Below, in pieces: positions 25,867-37,408 of a DNA stretch of 64,000 bases (position 1 is its first letter; each line of letters starts with the position of its first letter). A program made the position numbers and the translations under genes. The notes under the pieces were generated by a model. The model worked only from the letters and a program-made list of their open reading frames with translations, searched no databases and was not told the origin of the DNA. The stretch comes from Cymbidium sinense (taxonomy: Eukaryota > Streptophyta > Magnoliopsida > Asparagales > Orchidaceae), in contig CM038217.1 of NCBI GenBank assembly GCA_021442155.1, forward strand, positions 150,977,834 to 151,041,833, in the 5' to 3' direction.

Positions 25867-26589
25867 ATTTTTTTGGCTACTCCGCTGGGAGGGTTCCTCT
25901 CTCCATCTTTAGTAGACAATTATTTTCTCCAAGCATCGATAGTGGACTTATATTTTATATAGGCCAAAGACTATCATTCTTTCCATCAGTACTAGCTTAT
26001 TTCATCCTTAAGCAAAGCTCATCAACATCCTTTAGGTTTTAGGACCTCACTCCATGTAGGTCTTAAAATCCCTATTAGGTTTCTCCAATAGATGAAAATT
26101 AAATATAATCAAAAAAAGGAGAACACCAAAATTAAGAACCTTTTCACCATCCTCATGGTGAGGCAAGGTTCATCCCATGAATAGTAAGAAAATAAAACCC
26201 TTCTACAAAATAACATATCTTTCCAAAAGCACTTTTTTCAAAATCCACATAATAAGAGATATTTATACATAAATTTGTAAGAAATTTTAAAAAAGGCACA
26301 AAACACATATAACCAAACCTCGTTTAACAAATCCTATGATTGTTACATGGAGGTTCTTTTCTAAATCAAAATCAACAATTTTTAATGTCTTTTTCAAAAA
26401 GCACATTTTCTTTGGAAATAGCTATCCCCATCCCCACACACTCAAATTTGTGGATGGAGATTCTATTTTTGAATAAAATCATGATATAAAATTGAATCTG
26501 TACTTAGCATACCTCACATGTGCTAGAGTTAAAATGATCCTCTTTTTTGAAAAGCAATAAATCATACACACACAAAAGAGAAGTCAAGA
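25867..26589 (+). other. E2 leader, first part
   Basis: Untranslated leader between the PBS and the repeat array. It is AT-rich and non-repetitive with scattered stops in all frames. The short open frames here (for example 25827-26042) start inside the LTR end and have no recognisable product, and I see no ORF1 of the kind reported upstream of gag in Ogre elements. Confidence 0.6.
25874..25890 (+). promoter_or_regulatory. Primer binding site of E2
   Basis: TGGCTACTCCGCTGGGA follows the LTR end by seven bases. It resembles the TGGCGACTC.CTGGGGA type of PBS that I recall for Tat-lineage elements (the Ogre PBS is reported as tRNA-Arg). The lack of an immediate junction and the mismatches are consistent with decay. 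A tRNA primer annealing here would start minus-strand cDNA. Confidence 0.6.
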
Positions 26590-27780
26590 CATTTGAACAA
26601 CACTACTTGACATACCAAATTTGTTAAATGGGAGTTCCCCTTCCTTGGAGAAGGTAAAGCAATTAAATTCTATTTGACACCATTTGCATTTTTCTGATAG
26701 AACTCTTTCTTGCCAAAGTCTTGGACTTCAAGTCATATTTGGATATCATTTGACATGTCCAAGTATGTCAAATGGAACTTTTTTTTAAATCATAAGAACT
26801 AATTGGACTCCATTTAACATACCTAAGTTTGTTAAATAAGTTCTTTTATTTCAGAAATCAAAAACACATTTGACTTTCACTTAACATACCAAATTTTTTA
26901 AGTGAGAGTTTCATTTTCAAAAAATCATAAACACATTTGACTTTCACTTAACATACCAAATTTGTTAAGTGAGAGTTTCATTTTCAAAATCATAAACACA
27001 TTTGACTTTCACTTAACATACCAAATTTGTTAAGTGAGAGTTTCATTTTCAAAATCATAAACACATTTGACTTTCACTTAACATACCAAATTTGTTAAGT
27101 GAGGGTCTCTTTTCAACACACATTTGATCCTTATTTTAACATACCAAATTTGTTAAATAAGGATCCACTTTTTCATGTCAAACCACACTTGAGCTTTCAC
27201 TTAACATACCAAATTTGTTAAGTAAGAGTCTCATTCTCAAAGAAAAACAAACATATCTCAAACACATTTGGGGCTTTCACTTAACATAACCAAATTTGTT
27301 AAGTGGAACTCCCATCTTCAAAGAAAAGCAAATCTATCTCACAATCACATTTGACTTTCACTTAACATACCAAATTTGTTAAGTAAAATTCTCATCATCA
27401 AGCACAAATGAAACACATGTGGCCCCTAATTAACATACCAAATTTTTTATGTAAGAAGCCCTATTTTTAAATCAAAATATCGCACAATCACATCTTCACA
27501 AGCAAAAATATTTCAAATACACAATCATAACCTCTTCTTAGCATACCCAAATTTGCTAAGTAGAGGTCTTTTAAATCATCAATATTTTCAAACAAGATGC
27601 ACAAAACACAAATATCTACAAGAAAATCTCTCCAAAAATTTTAGAGACCCCACCCAACCGATCTAAATAGGTTGAGTATGGGTTCTAAATCGAAATCAAA
27701 TGGAAAAGACTCTCCTCAATATCCATATCTCTCTAATGAACCCCACTTAACATATTTGAATAGTTGAGTGTGGGTTCAAA
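26590..27780 (+). repeat. Leader array of covarying hairpin repeats
   Basis: About a dozen or more units, each an inverted repeat around the loop ATACCAAATTT. Three adjacent units are exactly 65 bp apart (starting 26941, 27006, 27071); others are 60-80 bp apart or more diverged. In the unit at 26944-26972 the stem is TCACTTAAC/GTTAAGTGA. Others keep the pairing with different bases: CATTTGAC/GTCAAATG near 26750, CCTCTTCTTAGC/GCTAAGTAGAGG at 27531-27566, and GAACCCCACTTAAC against GTTGAGTGTGGGTTC at 27738-27777. E1 retains two units. The loop's AAATTT is self-complementary. Confidence 0.8.
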
Positions 27781-27889
27781 ACTCCAAATTTCTATGACTT
27801 GCATGGAACAAATATCAAGATAGAAATCTAATACAAGTTATACCTCAATAAATGCATAGCTGCACTCTTGTAGTTTTTCTACATTCTCA

Positions 27890-30800
27890 AGTTTGCATAT
27901 TTTTGTGGATGGATTTGGCCCTGGATCAGGCCAACCTCCCTCAGGCTGACTCCACCCATCTAGTGTTATTTGGCTGAGGATTTGAGGGAGCTCGCATCAC
28001 TTACGAGGGGGTGACCCTCACTATTGTTAGCCAAGATGAGGTGGTTGGGCAGAAGCTAGTCATCATAATCGACCTACTTTCTGACATTGAGTATCCTTCT
28101 TTGAAGAGGAAGGCATTTGAAGTATGTCCCACCCATTCTAATTGTTCCCACAGGTGCATGCTAGCACCTCCCCGGATGGTTCCCCAAGGGGAAGGCTATC
28201 GGCTTCAGAGATAGTCCCTACCTTTGGTGGGGATCTAGCTCTCACACCACCTTACTCAACCTCACATAATGTCGCACATAGTAATGCAATAGGAGCCACA
28301 AGATCAAGCGGCACCACGAGTGTGCTGCCTAGGAGATGGATGATGCATCTCATGTTGTAGAGAAAGGCTCCCCCCATGAGGTTTCCCCATTGTTGGCTAG
28401 CAACCAGTTCCACCCCCTCTCAGCATCAGATGGAGAGGAGGACTATCAAAGAATAGCTACATTGCCTCTACCTCCTACATACCATGAGGCTTTGACTAGG
28501 GATAGAAGAAAGTCTTATGATGGTCTCCATACAAAATTATAGTAGGTAAGCAGGGTACATACATGTTCAGAGTTTGGTACATTATTTGACATGAGGTCTA
28601 TCATCCTCAAGAGTGTTACCAGGAGCATTCGCAATGATAGAGCATCAAAGGCCGGGCAAGATTTCAATGTGGAGCAAAGGTGAGGTGCATAGAATGGCCT
28701 CCGCTCTAGTCAATTTTCCCAGTCATCAAGCCTCCTGGGCTAACAAGACCGATAGTATAGTGTTGACAAGTACCACCAATCATAGAGGAAAATCCCCAAT
28801 GAGGGTAGAGCTGGTGTTTTCTCCACCACACTGATCCACTCCTCGCCCACCATCACTGTTCAGGTTGTGCCATCCACTATGCCCATAAAAGCATAGAAGA
28901 TAACATCTGGGGAGAAGAGAGCCCCATTGCTCATCCAGCTGTGGCCAAAGAGTTCCCTTACTTGACCTCCTACTTCAATCTTGGTGAAGAAGGAGTGTCG
29001 TCCATGTAGCACCGTGGTCGCACCATTACAACCACCACCATCAGAGGTAGTGATAGCATCAATTGTAAAAGGGGAAGGGGATAGTTCTGTAGTCCCCATA
29101 GTAGTGGATCTCCCAAGGGACACTATTCCACCCATGAGTAGCCATGAGCATGTCTCTTCCGAAGTCATGACCTCCTGAGCCAAAGACTCCAAAGGATAAA
29201 GTGTGTGCATCTCCATCAGGGTGCATAGCCCCTCCACTGGTCAACAGTTCATATTTGTATCAGCATGATTAGATTGTTCCCTAGATGAGATTTTGGCACA
29301 GTACTTTACAGAGAAGAAAGAGCTTCTAGAGAGTGATCAATCAAATTGTGAGGAGGGAAGGTCAACTTTGATCTAAATGAGAATGATCTCCTTGAGGATT
29401 CAATCGAGGTCCACATGGTCGATACTAGGAGCTCCCTGCATAGAGATCAACATAGTCATAAAGTTATTATGGTTGAGGAAGATGATGTTGTCCACTTTCT
29501 TCAACAGCTTAAATAAAAGGATGATTATATCAACCAGATGGAGAAGAGGATGGAAGAACTACTAGCAGCCCTTTATGCACTTTAGAATTATGTCTCAATA
29601 TCGAAGTATATACTGATAGAAATAGATCATCATAAGTTAGTGCATGTACTAGATCAGCCTAAAAGCACTTCTCCAAGAGATCATAGTGGTAGCATGAGTG
29701 CTGGATAAGCAAGGGTGGCTCATCTGCAAAGGTAGACCCTACCCGAGGAATTTGATGGTGTCCAATATCCCAAGGGTTTTGTGCCCTTCCTTCAATTTTT
29801 TATGACAAAAACCCTGACAACACATTGCACTAGGGCATGTTGCAATGCTGGCATGATGCACTCTTATTCTATTTCTTCATCAGTAGGTTGACATGCATCA
29901 CATTTGATTAGTACGATGAACTATCCAATGGTTCAATGAAGAAATTTGTTGAGTTTGAGCAGCTCTTCATTAAGAGATTTATTGGAGCTCAACAAAGGGT
30001 AATTATGGGTGATCTCGTTATAGCTCAACAACACCTCATTGAGTCCCATATTGATTACATTCTTAGATGGTGCAATTTAAGTATGAAATGTGAACCACAG
30101 CTATCTGAATAGCATGCCTTTAAAATTCTACTCAAGAATATTCATGGCCCCTTCATGCTTAAAGGGTTCACCATTAAGACATTTGAAAAATTAATCAATA
30201 AGGAGGCTAGTCTACAAGGAGAGGTCAAACAATTACCTTTCTAAGATCAGTCAGTCAAGCCCAATCAATGAAAGGCATTTTAGAAAAATCTAGGGGTAGT
30301 CATAGCAATTGATAAGGGGAAGGACTGCCTGTGGTTCAAGAGACCTCGAGCATAGCCTCTACCATCTCCTTTGCCACCACCTCCCATCATAACCACCGCC
30401 ACAGCACTCACCACTCGCTTAATAGTATCCCATCCATAGCATCGCAGCAATTTCCCATAACATCGCTTCTTATTAACCACCAGGTACCTACCATTTACCT
30501 ACTCTTGCCAATAAATTGAGTAAGCCTTATTCATTCAAGAAGGGGGTAGTTAGAAAGATCTTTAAGAACCTCTTAAAGAAGCCTAATTTTTAATTACGAG
30601 AGCCTAAGAGGCCAGAGGATGTGGGCAAGAGTCATGATCCAAACTATTTCCCAACCACCGCATGTTAGGTCATGTCTACTTTACCTTTAAGGATTAGCTT
30701 GAGCGTAGCTACAAGTCGAGTGCCATTGTCATCCCTAAAGATTATTTACTAGAATAACCCTTTAGTTTTATTAGGGTAATCCTTGGGGATACAAGCGATC

Positions 30801-31230
30801 TTCTCAAGATAGAGGAAGGTTGGGATATCTCTCCATCCCAAACCTCTAAGAAAATCATCTCTAATAAGTTACTTGTAGTGCCTAAGTTCAAACCCAAACC
30901 CAAGGAAGGTTTGTGTAAAACTTGAAGGAGGTAGCTTAGCAATGCACCCACCTTCTTATAGCATAATAGCACAACCACCATCCGAGTTCAGCACTCCATC
31001 TACCATTGCAGCTAATACTTTTTCCTCCACTAGTTCCTCTTCTGTCAGAAGGAGCATTGTATTAGCAGACAAGGGCACTAAACCCCTTACCCCACTTACT
31101 TTATTAGATTTCTATCATGTACCACCATCTAAGAAGAAATCAATGAAGAAAACTTTCACTTACATCTTGTCCACGTATGATACTCTAGATTTTATTCCTC
31201 TCAAAAACTCTCCAAGTCTACAAAAATAAT
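27890..31230 (+). pseudogene. E2 gag, decayed
   Basis: This is the homologue of E1 gag. The N-terminal part is recognisable from DLALDQ near 27912, but the ATG used in E1 is not present. The capsid core at about 29905-29995 shows NGSMKKFVEFEQLFIKRFIG, matching E1's NGSVKTFTELEYLFIKRFVG. A His/Ser/Pro-rich stretch follows (about 30340-30500). The zinc-knuckle region near 30640-30700 has lost its first Cys and is frameshifted. A Ser/Thr-rich tail and LADKGTKPLTPL (30942-31229) match the E1 gag end. Many stops; not translatable as one protein. Confidence 0.68.
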
Positions 31231-31269
31231 GATAACTCATCATTTCTTCCGATTTAGAAATAGAATTTC

Positions 31270-32110
31270 TAATCATTCGTTCACCATTGAGATTGATTTG
31301 GAGTCATTTGACCCAATGATCCTATAGTAGAAGTAGGTGAACCGATGAGCGTGTAGAACTTTCCCTAAATCATCATGAAGTCATAAGTCAACCTCTCAAA
31401 GTTCTACCTCTGTGAAAGTGATAAGGGTAAATAAGTCATTGGTTATAGTGATCCGTAAGCTCCAAGGATGCTCCACCCATGGATATGCTTGTGGAGGATC
31501 AACCAGAGTTGACTATAATGTCCTCGCTCACCTAAGAAAGTTGCCAACTAAACTAAACATATATGATGCCCTTATCTTATCCAAAGAGATGAGGAAGTCA
31601 TTGATCAAAGCTCTTCTTGATCCAAAAATATGCTTAGCTTAGTTGACCATTATTGGAGAGGAAACATGTTATTCAAGAGAAGCCCGTGGAGTTACATTCA
31701 TAGATAAAGACTTTCTTTTGGGGAAATCTGAGCACAACTGCCCCCTCTACATCACAATGGACATAAGCAGATTCAGACTCTCTAGGTTGTTAATTGATAC
31801 AGGTACATCAATGAACATTATGAGTCTAAAGACCCTTGCCTACTTAAGGATTGACTTCTCCAAACTCTGAGGAGATCGGATGATGTTAAGAGGATTCAAG
31901 GAACAAGGCGAGAAGGCTTTAAGCTCTATAGCATTTTCATTTGAGATAGATGACTGGAAGATAGAAGCCAAGTTTTATATAATCGATTCAGATACATCTT
32001 TCACCGCTTTGTTTGATAGGCCTTTGATACATGGAAACAACGTGATTCCATCCTTTTTTACATTAGTGCATCAAATTTTGAAGAGGTGGAAGTGAGTATT
32101 GTGTCAAATG
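31270..32110 (+). pseudogene. E2 pre-protease segment and aspartic protease
   Basis: The protease would cut the Gag-Pol polyprotein inside the particle. The order is an acidic linker, a conserved leucine-rich pre-protease segment (YNVLAHLRKLPTKLNIYDAL then MRKSLIKALLDPKICLA, 31510-31640), then the protease. The catalytic motif LLIDTGTSMNIM is present with Asp at 31796. A downstream conserved part, AKFYIIDSDTSFTALFDRPL then HGNNVIPS, ends near 32090. Single stops at 31640, 31870 and 32093 break an otherwise readable frame, so this is one of the least decayed domains here. The retained DTG contrasts with the DTS of E1. Confidence 0.8.
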
Positions 32111-32114
32111 AGAC

Positions 32115-33285
32115 TTGAAGCCATTCTCAGTTAGAGAGGTTGAAATATATGAGGATGCAACCTACTATCTTCCCCCAAATCAAAAGTCTAATCTTGCGAG
32201 CTCAGTGAATATTCAAAGAAAAAAGAAAAAGAAACAAAAGAAGAAGAAAATGAAAAATGAAAAGAAAAAGAAAAAGAAAAAAGGAAGAGAAAATGAAAAA
32301 TACAAGTGAGCGAGAATCAGACACTGAGGAAGAGGTAGAGCCAAATGTTAGATGATGCCCATAATTTGTTTCTCCATATAAACATATGGGTAGGATAACA
32401 CGACATCCACTAGGTAGGGGAAGAAAAGTCTAGAGGCGCCTAGGTGGAAGACCTCTTCTGGCCAATAGAGCTATGATCCAGCTCACATGAGTACCCCCAC
32501 TATCCACATAGACTTAAAGTCTAGTTCAGAGGATGACTCTCATTTGGTTAGCACACAGACCAACCCCTCTCAGCAGGTTCCTTTGAAGGTGACATTCGAT
32601 CCAAATAGTGATGAAGACCAGACCTCTAAGCAAAGCATGAATGTATCTGAATCACTATTATGTAGAACAGTCAGGAGGCAGTTGAAAACTTTAGCTCTAA
32701 CCTCACTTTCTTCCTAGAAAGTTAAAAGTTTAGTAGTTAAAGTGGCCTCCAAGTCATCCATAGATGTCAAGCCAAATAGATTTTTGTTAAGAGCATCATC
32801 CTCAAGTTAGGAAGCCGATGTAGAACTTGAAGATGATTCATATAAATATTTAATACAATTACCTTTTGATTGGTACTCACCCTGTGTTCTTAACTTAGCA
32901 AATAAGGGATTAAACTCACATACTTGGTCTAAACACATGTCACATTACTCTGAAAGGTTATGGGACAACCAAAGCATGCATTCTTAATCAAGATCAGGAC
33001 TAGGATTCAACATAGTGGGTCTAGTCGATGACGATAACTATTGCCTAGTCATCATCACTCATTTGGGGTCTGATTGGTTCTTCTCAAAATCATGCTAACT
33101 CATATAAGGAGATCTATCTAGAAACTTTAGATGATCCAAATGACTTTGAAGTCAAGGATGCACTGCAAGAGTTTAAAGAGGAGATCGATCAACCATCAAT
33201 GAACATAAAGAGATCAACTTAGGAACTGAAAATAATTCATGTCTGACATACATCGGCTCTCTATTGAATGAAGAAGAAACTAATG
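32115..33285 (+). pseudogene. E2 linker between protease and RT, with purine tract
   Basis: It opens with KPFSVREVEIYEDATYYLPP (32118-32180), also seen in E1. Then comes a nearly pure A/G tract (about 32214-32300) encoding a Lys/Arg/Glu-rich run. An Arg/Gly/Pro-rich part and a Ser/Asp-rich part follow (IDLKSSSEDDSHLVS at about 32503), matching E1's IDLESSSADESYVVS. The region 32700-33285 is a poorly conserved lead-in to RT with several stops. No catalytic motif is expected here. Confidence 0.6.
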
Positions 33286-33289
33286 ACTT

Positions 33290-34290
33290 AGTTAGGCTAT
33301 TAGTTAAGTTTAAGGACTACTTCTCATGGAGTTATAAAAAAATGCCTAGTTTATCACCTGACATAGCAGCCCACAAACTAGTAATAGAACATAATGCTAA
33401 CTCTATCAAGTAACCTCCTAGATGCATGCAATTAGACATTGAACAGCAGGTAACTTCTTAAACCAAGGAATTGATCAATATTGGATTTATTATGGAAGAA
33501 AAATATCCTACCTAGTTGGCCAGTGTCATCCCAGTTAAGAAAAAGAATAGCCAAATTCACATATGCATCGATTTTAGGGATCTAAATAAGGCGTGTCCTA
33601 AGGATGAATTTCCACTTCCTATATAAGAATTAATGGTGGATATCACCTCATCTCTTGCAATATTCTCCTTTATGGATGGGTTATTTAGCTACAACTAAAT
33701 CAAGATGGCTCCCAAGGATGAAAGAAACACTGCTTTTGAACCCGATCAGAATCTATTTTTATAAGGTCATGCCTTGTGGCCTTAAAAATGTGGGTGTCAC
33801 ATACCACTGGACCATGACTCGAATCTTCCATGAACTCATTCATCATCAAGTTGAATGCTCATCGATGATCTCAATGTTAAAAGCAAAAAAAAGGAAGACC
33901 ATCTCTTTGACTTAAGAGTAGTTTTCGAATGGTTAAGACAATACAATCTCAAAATAAACCCCCTGAAGTATGCATTCAGAGTAGCTTCAAGAAAATTCCT
34001 TGGGTTTGTTGTCTAACACCAAGGAATTGAAATTGACCCAGAGAAGATCAAGGCTTTCTTAGAAATTCCACCACCTAAAAGCCTAACTCAACTCAGATCA
34101 TTCCAAGGGCGATTGGCATATCTAAGATGCTTCATATCCAACCTATCAAGAAGATGCCAACCATTCTCAGCACTTGTCAAAAAGGATGCCAAGTTCAAGT
34201 GGGATGATAAGTATCAGCATATTTTTGAATACATCAAGCACTACCTGATGATGCCAATAGTTCTAGCGACCCATATCATGGGCAAGTCAT
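33290..34290 (+). pseudogene. E2 reverse transcriptase, decayed
   Basis: RT copies element RNA into cDNA. Visible in order: a lead-in RLLVKFKDYFSWSYKKMPSL (about 33295); ASVIPVKKKNSQIHICIDF (about 33520); IDFRDLNKACPKDEFPLP at about 33568; SFMDGLFSYN then IKMAPKDERNTAF (about 33670-33730); the active-site box read as LIDD at 33858-33869, where YVDD is expected; and the thumb/connection ending FLGFVV, IDPEKIKAFLEIPPPKSLTQ and LAYLRCFISNLS (33990-34150). The active-site Tyr is lost and there are several frameshifts around 33740-33860 plus stops. Confidence 0.82.
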
Positions 34291-34735
34291 TGATCTTCTA
34301 CACCGATGTATTAGATGACTCCTTTGGTGCTTTATTGGCTCAAACTAATGACAAAGAGAAAGAAAATGCTCTCTACTATCTCATTCATCATCTAATCTCA
34401 ACTGAGGTAAACTACCCACCTATTGAAAAGCACTGCCTAGCTTTAATCTTTGCATCCCAAAAGCTATGGCACTACATTCTTTCTCATAAGGTGAATTTGA
34501 TCTCTAAAGTCAATTCACTGTAATATCTCATGACATGGCTGACCTTATCTGAACAGTTGGCATATTGGTTCATGATTTTGTCATAGTTTGACATCACATT
34601 CATATCCCTCCGTGCGATGAATGGACAAGCACTAGTAGATTTCTTAGCATCACACCCACTTCCTGCTGATTCCTCGCTTAATGATGACCTCCCTACTGAA
34701 TAAATCATGAACTTAAGGGATACTAGCATTCACTG
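34290..34735 (+). pseudogene. E2 RNase H (first, RT-linked) and connection
   Basis: This RNase H removes RNA from the RNA-DNA hybrid. The open segment reaching 34523 carries LIFYTDVLDDSFGALLAQ (catalytic Asp in YTD), then VNYPPIEKHCLALIFASQKL with the catalytic Glu, then WHYILSHKVNLISKVN. After a stop at 34522 a conserved tail, GQALVDFLASHPLPADSSLN, reaches the second RNase H. The GQALxDFLAxHP tail is characteristic of the Tat group. Confidence 0.83.
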
Positions 34736-35185
34736 CTAGGAGATATATTTTGATGGCACTGCTTCCTCTCAAAGAGTAGAAGAATGATGATCTACTCTTC
34801 CAGGAAAAGCAGAGGTAGGAATAGTTATTCTAACTTCTGACTGCGATGTGATGAGATTCTCATATCATATGTCCAACCCATGAACCAACAACGAAGCTGA
34901 ATATGAGGCTCTAATTTTCAGTCTGAAGTTAGTCATTATACTATGCCTCCAAGGTATCAACATCTTCAGGGATTCTCAGCTCATCATCAACCAAATCGTT
35001 GGGTCTTACAAAGTTTTAATGTCTAAGCTCAATCATTACCATAAGTACACTATGGAGTTATTGGCCCAAATCCCAGAGGTTACCATTTACAAGATTCCTC
35101 AAAGAGAAAATATAGAAGCAGACATATTAGCCAAGCTTGCCAAAGAGTTGGCATGTCCAGAAGATGAGTCTATTCCAATAAGGGC
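34736..35185 (+). pseudogene. E2 second RNase H (archaeal-type aRH)
   Basis: An extra RNase H is a documented hallmark of the Tat lineage. Here: EIYFDGTAS (first Asp, about 34741), a frameshift, KAEVGIVILTS, RFSYHMSNP, TNNEAEYEALIFSLKL (second acidic residue), INIFRDSQLIINQIVGSY (third) and PQRENIEADILAKLAKELA (fourth, about 35095-35145). All four acidic positions are present, though a stop precedes TNNEAEYE and a frameshift separates the first. Sequence and position distinguish it from the RT-linked RNase H 450 bp upstream. Confidence 0.82.
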
Positions 35186-36265
35186 CCAAAATAGACAAAT
35201 CTTATCCCTTATTGATGCTGAACTCATTGAGAGATTCTCTCATAAAGGGGAGGTTGCCATTACTAAAAAGGATGGGGAGTTATATTAGAGGCAACCATTC
35301 ATAGATTATTTAAATATAGGCAAACTACCTCAAGAGAAATCACTAGCACACCAGTTGAAGAAGAGAGACCTTTCCTACACTCTCATGGATAACACCTTAT
35401 ACTGGCGATCCTTCAATCATATGTGGTTACATTATCTGGACAAACATAGAGCCCATAGGATCATGACTGAGGTACACTCAGGTTTATGCAGAGCACATCA
35501 ATCTGGTCTGAAGATGAAAGCCAAGATCATAGAATACTCGGGCTCGATGATTACGATACATGGATGTAGCTAGATTCCATCAATGTCGATACACGATGTG
35601 GTCCCACAACCACCCAAATTCTACATCTATATTGGCCTCATAGCCGCGCAGGTGTTAAGTGCGACATAGTGGGTCGATCCTCCTTCCTCCAAAGGTCATC
35701 GATTCATTCTAGCTGCCACTGACTACTTTTCCATTTCGGTGAAGGCAATCCCACTTAGAGAGGTCACATATCATCATGTGCTCTAGTTTTTTAAGAACGA
35801 TATCATATATAAGTTTGGGGTGTCTCGATGAATTATATTTGATAATGGTACTGCATTCAAGAGCACTAGAATCAACAGCTTTGCCCAGAGACACAACATA
35901 GATTAGAGATATTCTACCATCTACTACCCAAGGATAAATGGCTTAACAAAAGCCTTCAACGAAACTCTCATCCAAATATTAAAGAAGACACTCAATGACA
36001 ATATGTGATAATGACATGAATAGTTGGTTGAAGCCTTGTGAGCATACCACACCACCTATAAAACTCCAATGTAGTCCACTCCTTTCTCCTTAGTGTATGG
36101 ATCCAAAGATGTATTACCATTAGAGGACCAACTCCCATCACTAAGGATAGTTATGGTTAATAAGATCATGATAGAACAGAATGCTAAGTTGCGAGTAGAA
36201 GAGCTCAAAGGTTTGGAAGATAGATGCATATGGGCATGCTAGAACCTCGATTATACAAAGCCAAA
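35186..36265 (+). pseudogene. E2 integrase, decayed
   Basis: Integrase joins cDNA to the host chromosome and makes the 5-bp duplications seen around these elements. The N-terminal zinc site is damaged: EVHSGLCRAHQSG (about 35470) keeps both His, but the first Cys of the CxxC is Phe (RFHQC, near 35565). The core has ILAATDYFS (first Asp, about 35705) and IIFDNGTAFK (second Asp, about 35838). The third acidic residue is lost: NGLTKAFNETL (about 35938) has Lys where E1 has Glu in NALIEAFNKTL. Stops and frameshifts interrupt the core, and TTYKTPM..TPFSLVYGS (about 36050) ends it. Confidence 0.82.
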
Positions 36266-36507
36266 ATAATTCAAGCTCATAACAAGTTGGTTCGTCCTAG
36301 AGCTTTCCAAGTATGAGAGCTTATTTTAGTCCTAAGGAGACCAATTATTTCTTGTCAAAAGATGGGAGGCAAGTTTGAACCCACTTGGGAAGGCCCTTAT
36401 GCCATAGAGAAGGCCTACCAAAGAGGATCTTATCAACTCATAAATTATAAAGGAGAGCGCCTAATGGTCCCAATCAAATGGATCTACCTAAAGAAATATT
36501 ATCCATA
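36266..36507 (+). pseudogene. E2 integrase C-terminal module and pol end
   Basis: Frameshifted counterpart of the intact E1 module at 60024-60260: KFEPTWEGPYAIEKAYQRGS, then INYKGERLMVPI, then YLKKYYP-like residues can be read across frames at about 36372-36505. It is the end of pol. The following AT-rich DNA is 3' UTR. Confidence 0.72.
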
Positions 36508-37408
36508 AATCTTATTTTAAATCAATTATCAATAAAAATTTCTTTCATCTCAAAATCTATCTCTTCCATGTTGAAGAATGTCTTTGCTTGCAAATCTGCC
36601 ATGATGTGTTTAGGATAGGTGTGAGAAACCCAAGTGGCATCCTATCCTTAGTAACACAACACCAACACAAACTACACACAATCACATATAAAATAAACAT
36701 ATATCTTTTGCCTTAGTCTATTTTGATGTAGTAGCAAGCCTCTTATGGCACTCACTCATTAGCTTCTCTAGGTCCAGCTAACATGCTACCTTGCTTGTGT
36801 GTCACCCAGTGATCACTTATTTGGCGGATGTGAGTCCCCACGCTTTCTGCTTGACTTGACTATTGTAAATCGATGAGTGCCTTGTTAATGTGGTAGGCCT
36901 CACTGTGCAGCTAGTAAGCTACCTCATGTTGACTTTATTTAAGAGGATGTAAACCTACACACTTTCTTCTTGAACTAGCCATCATGACTGACTAGGATGA
37001 GTATATTTGAGGATTAGGATAAGTACCCCATTGGCTCCTTTTCCCCTTACTACTTTAAGCTTGGGTTTGGTCCCTACGCAGTACCCCTCGCTTAGTAGTC
37101 TCCCTAGGTCGGATAGCCACTGTTAAGCTGAAGACAAACTATCCTAGCAATCAGTTCCTCTTTGGGGAGATGTAAGCTTACATGCCTTCTTTCTAAACTG
37201 ATTGTCGCAAATAGATGGGCACCTTAGGTTGGTTGGTTTTCATCATGCTGACGGCAACCCAACCGGTGGATACACCACTCTTGGCAGATGTGAGTCCCCG
37301 CACTTTCTCCTTGAGTCAACCACCGAATACCTACAAACTTTCTCTTACAAGGTCCTAGATAAAGCCCCTAGCAACATCTCCCTTATGGGCACTCTATTTG
37401 GATCGCGT
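36508..37408 (+). other. E2 3' UTR, part before R3
   Basis: Non-coding. It matches E1 60261-61290: GAGAAACCCAAGTGGCATCC near 36628, and repeated GATGTGAGTCCCCGCACTTT-like and CTTGAGTCAACCATC-like blocks at about 36826, 36945, 37160 and 37286. The small open frame 37202-37417 has no conserved counterpart in E1. R3 begins at about 37409. Confidence 0.7.

Noticed and set aside
26590..27780. CRISPR-like array of repeats and spacers
   Set aside because: Repeats are variable hairpins in a plant retrotransposon leader. There are no cas genes and no constant repeat with unique spacers.
28860..29237. 125-codon minus-strand open frame
   Set aside because: It is antisense to E2 gag, with no family recognised and no E1 counterpart.
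35019..35288. Stand-alone host RNase H gene
   Set aside because: The fragment is the end of the second RNase H of E2 pol, collinear with E1 and flanked by pol domains.
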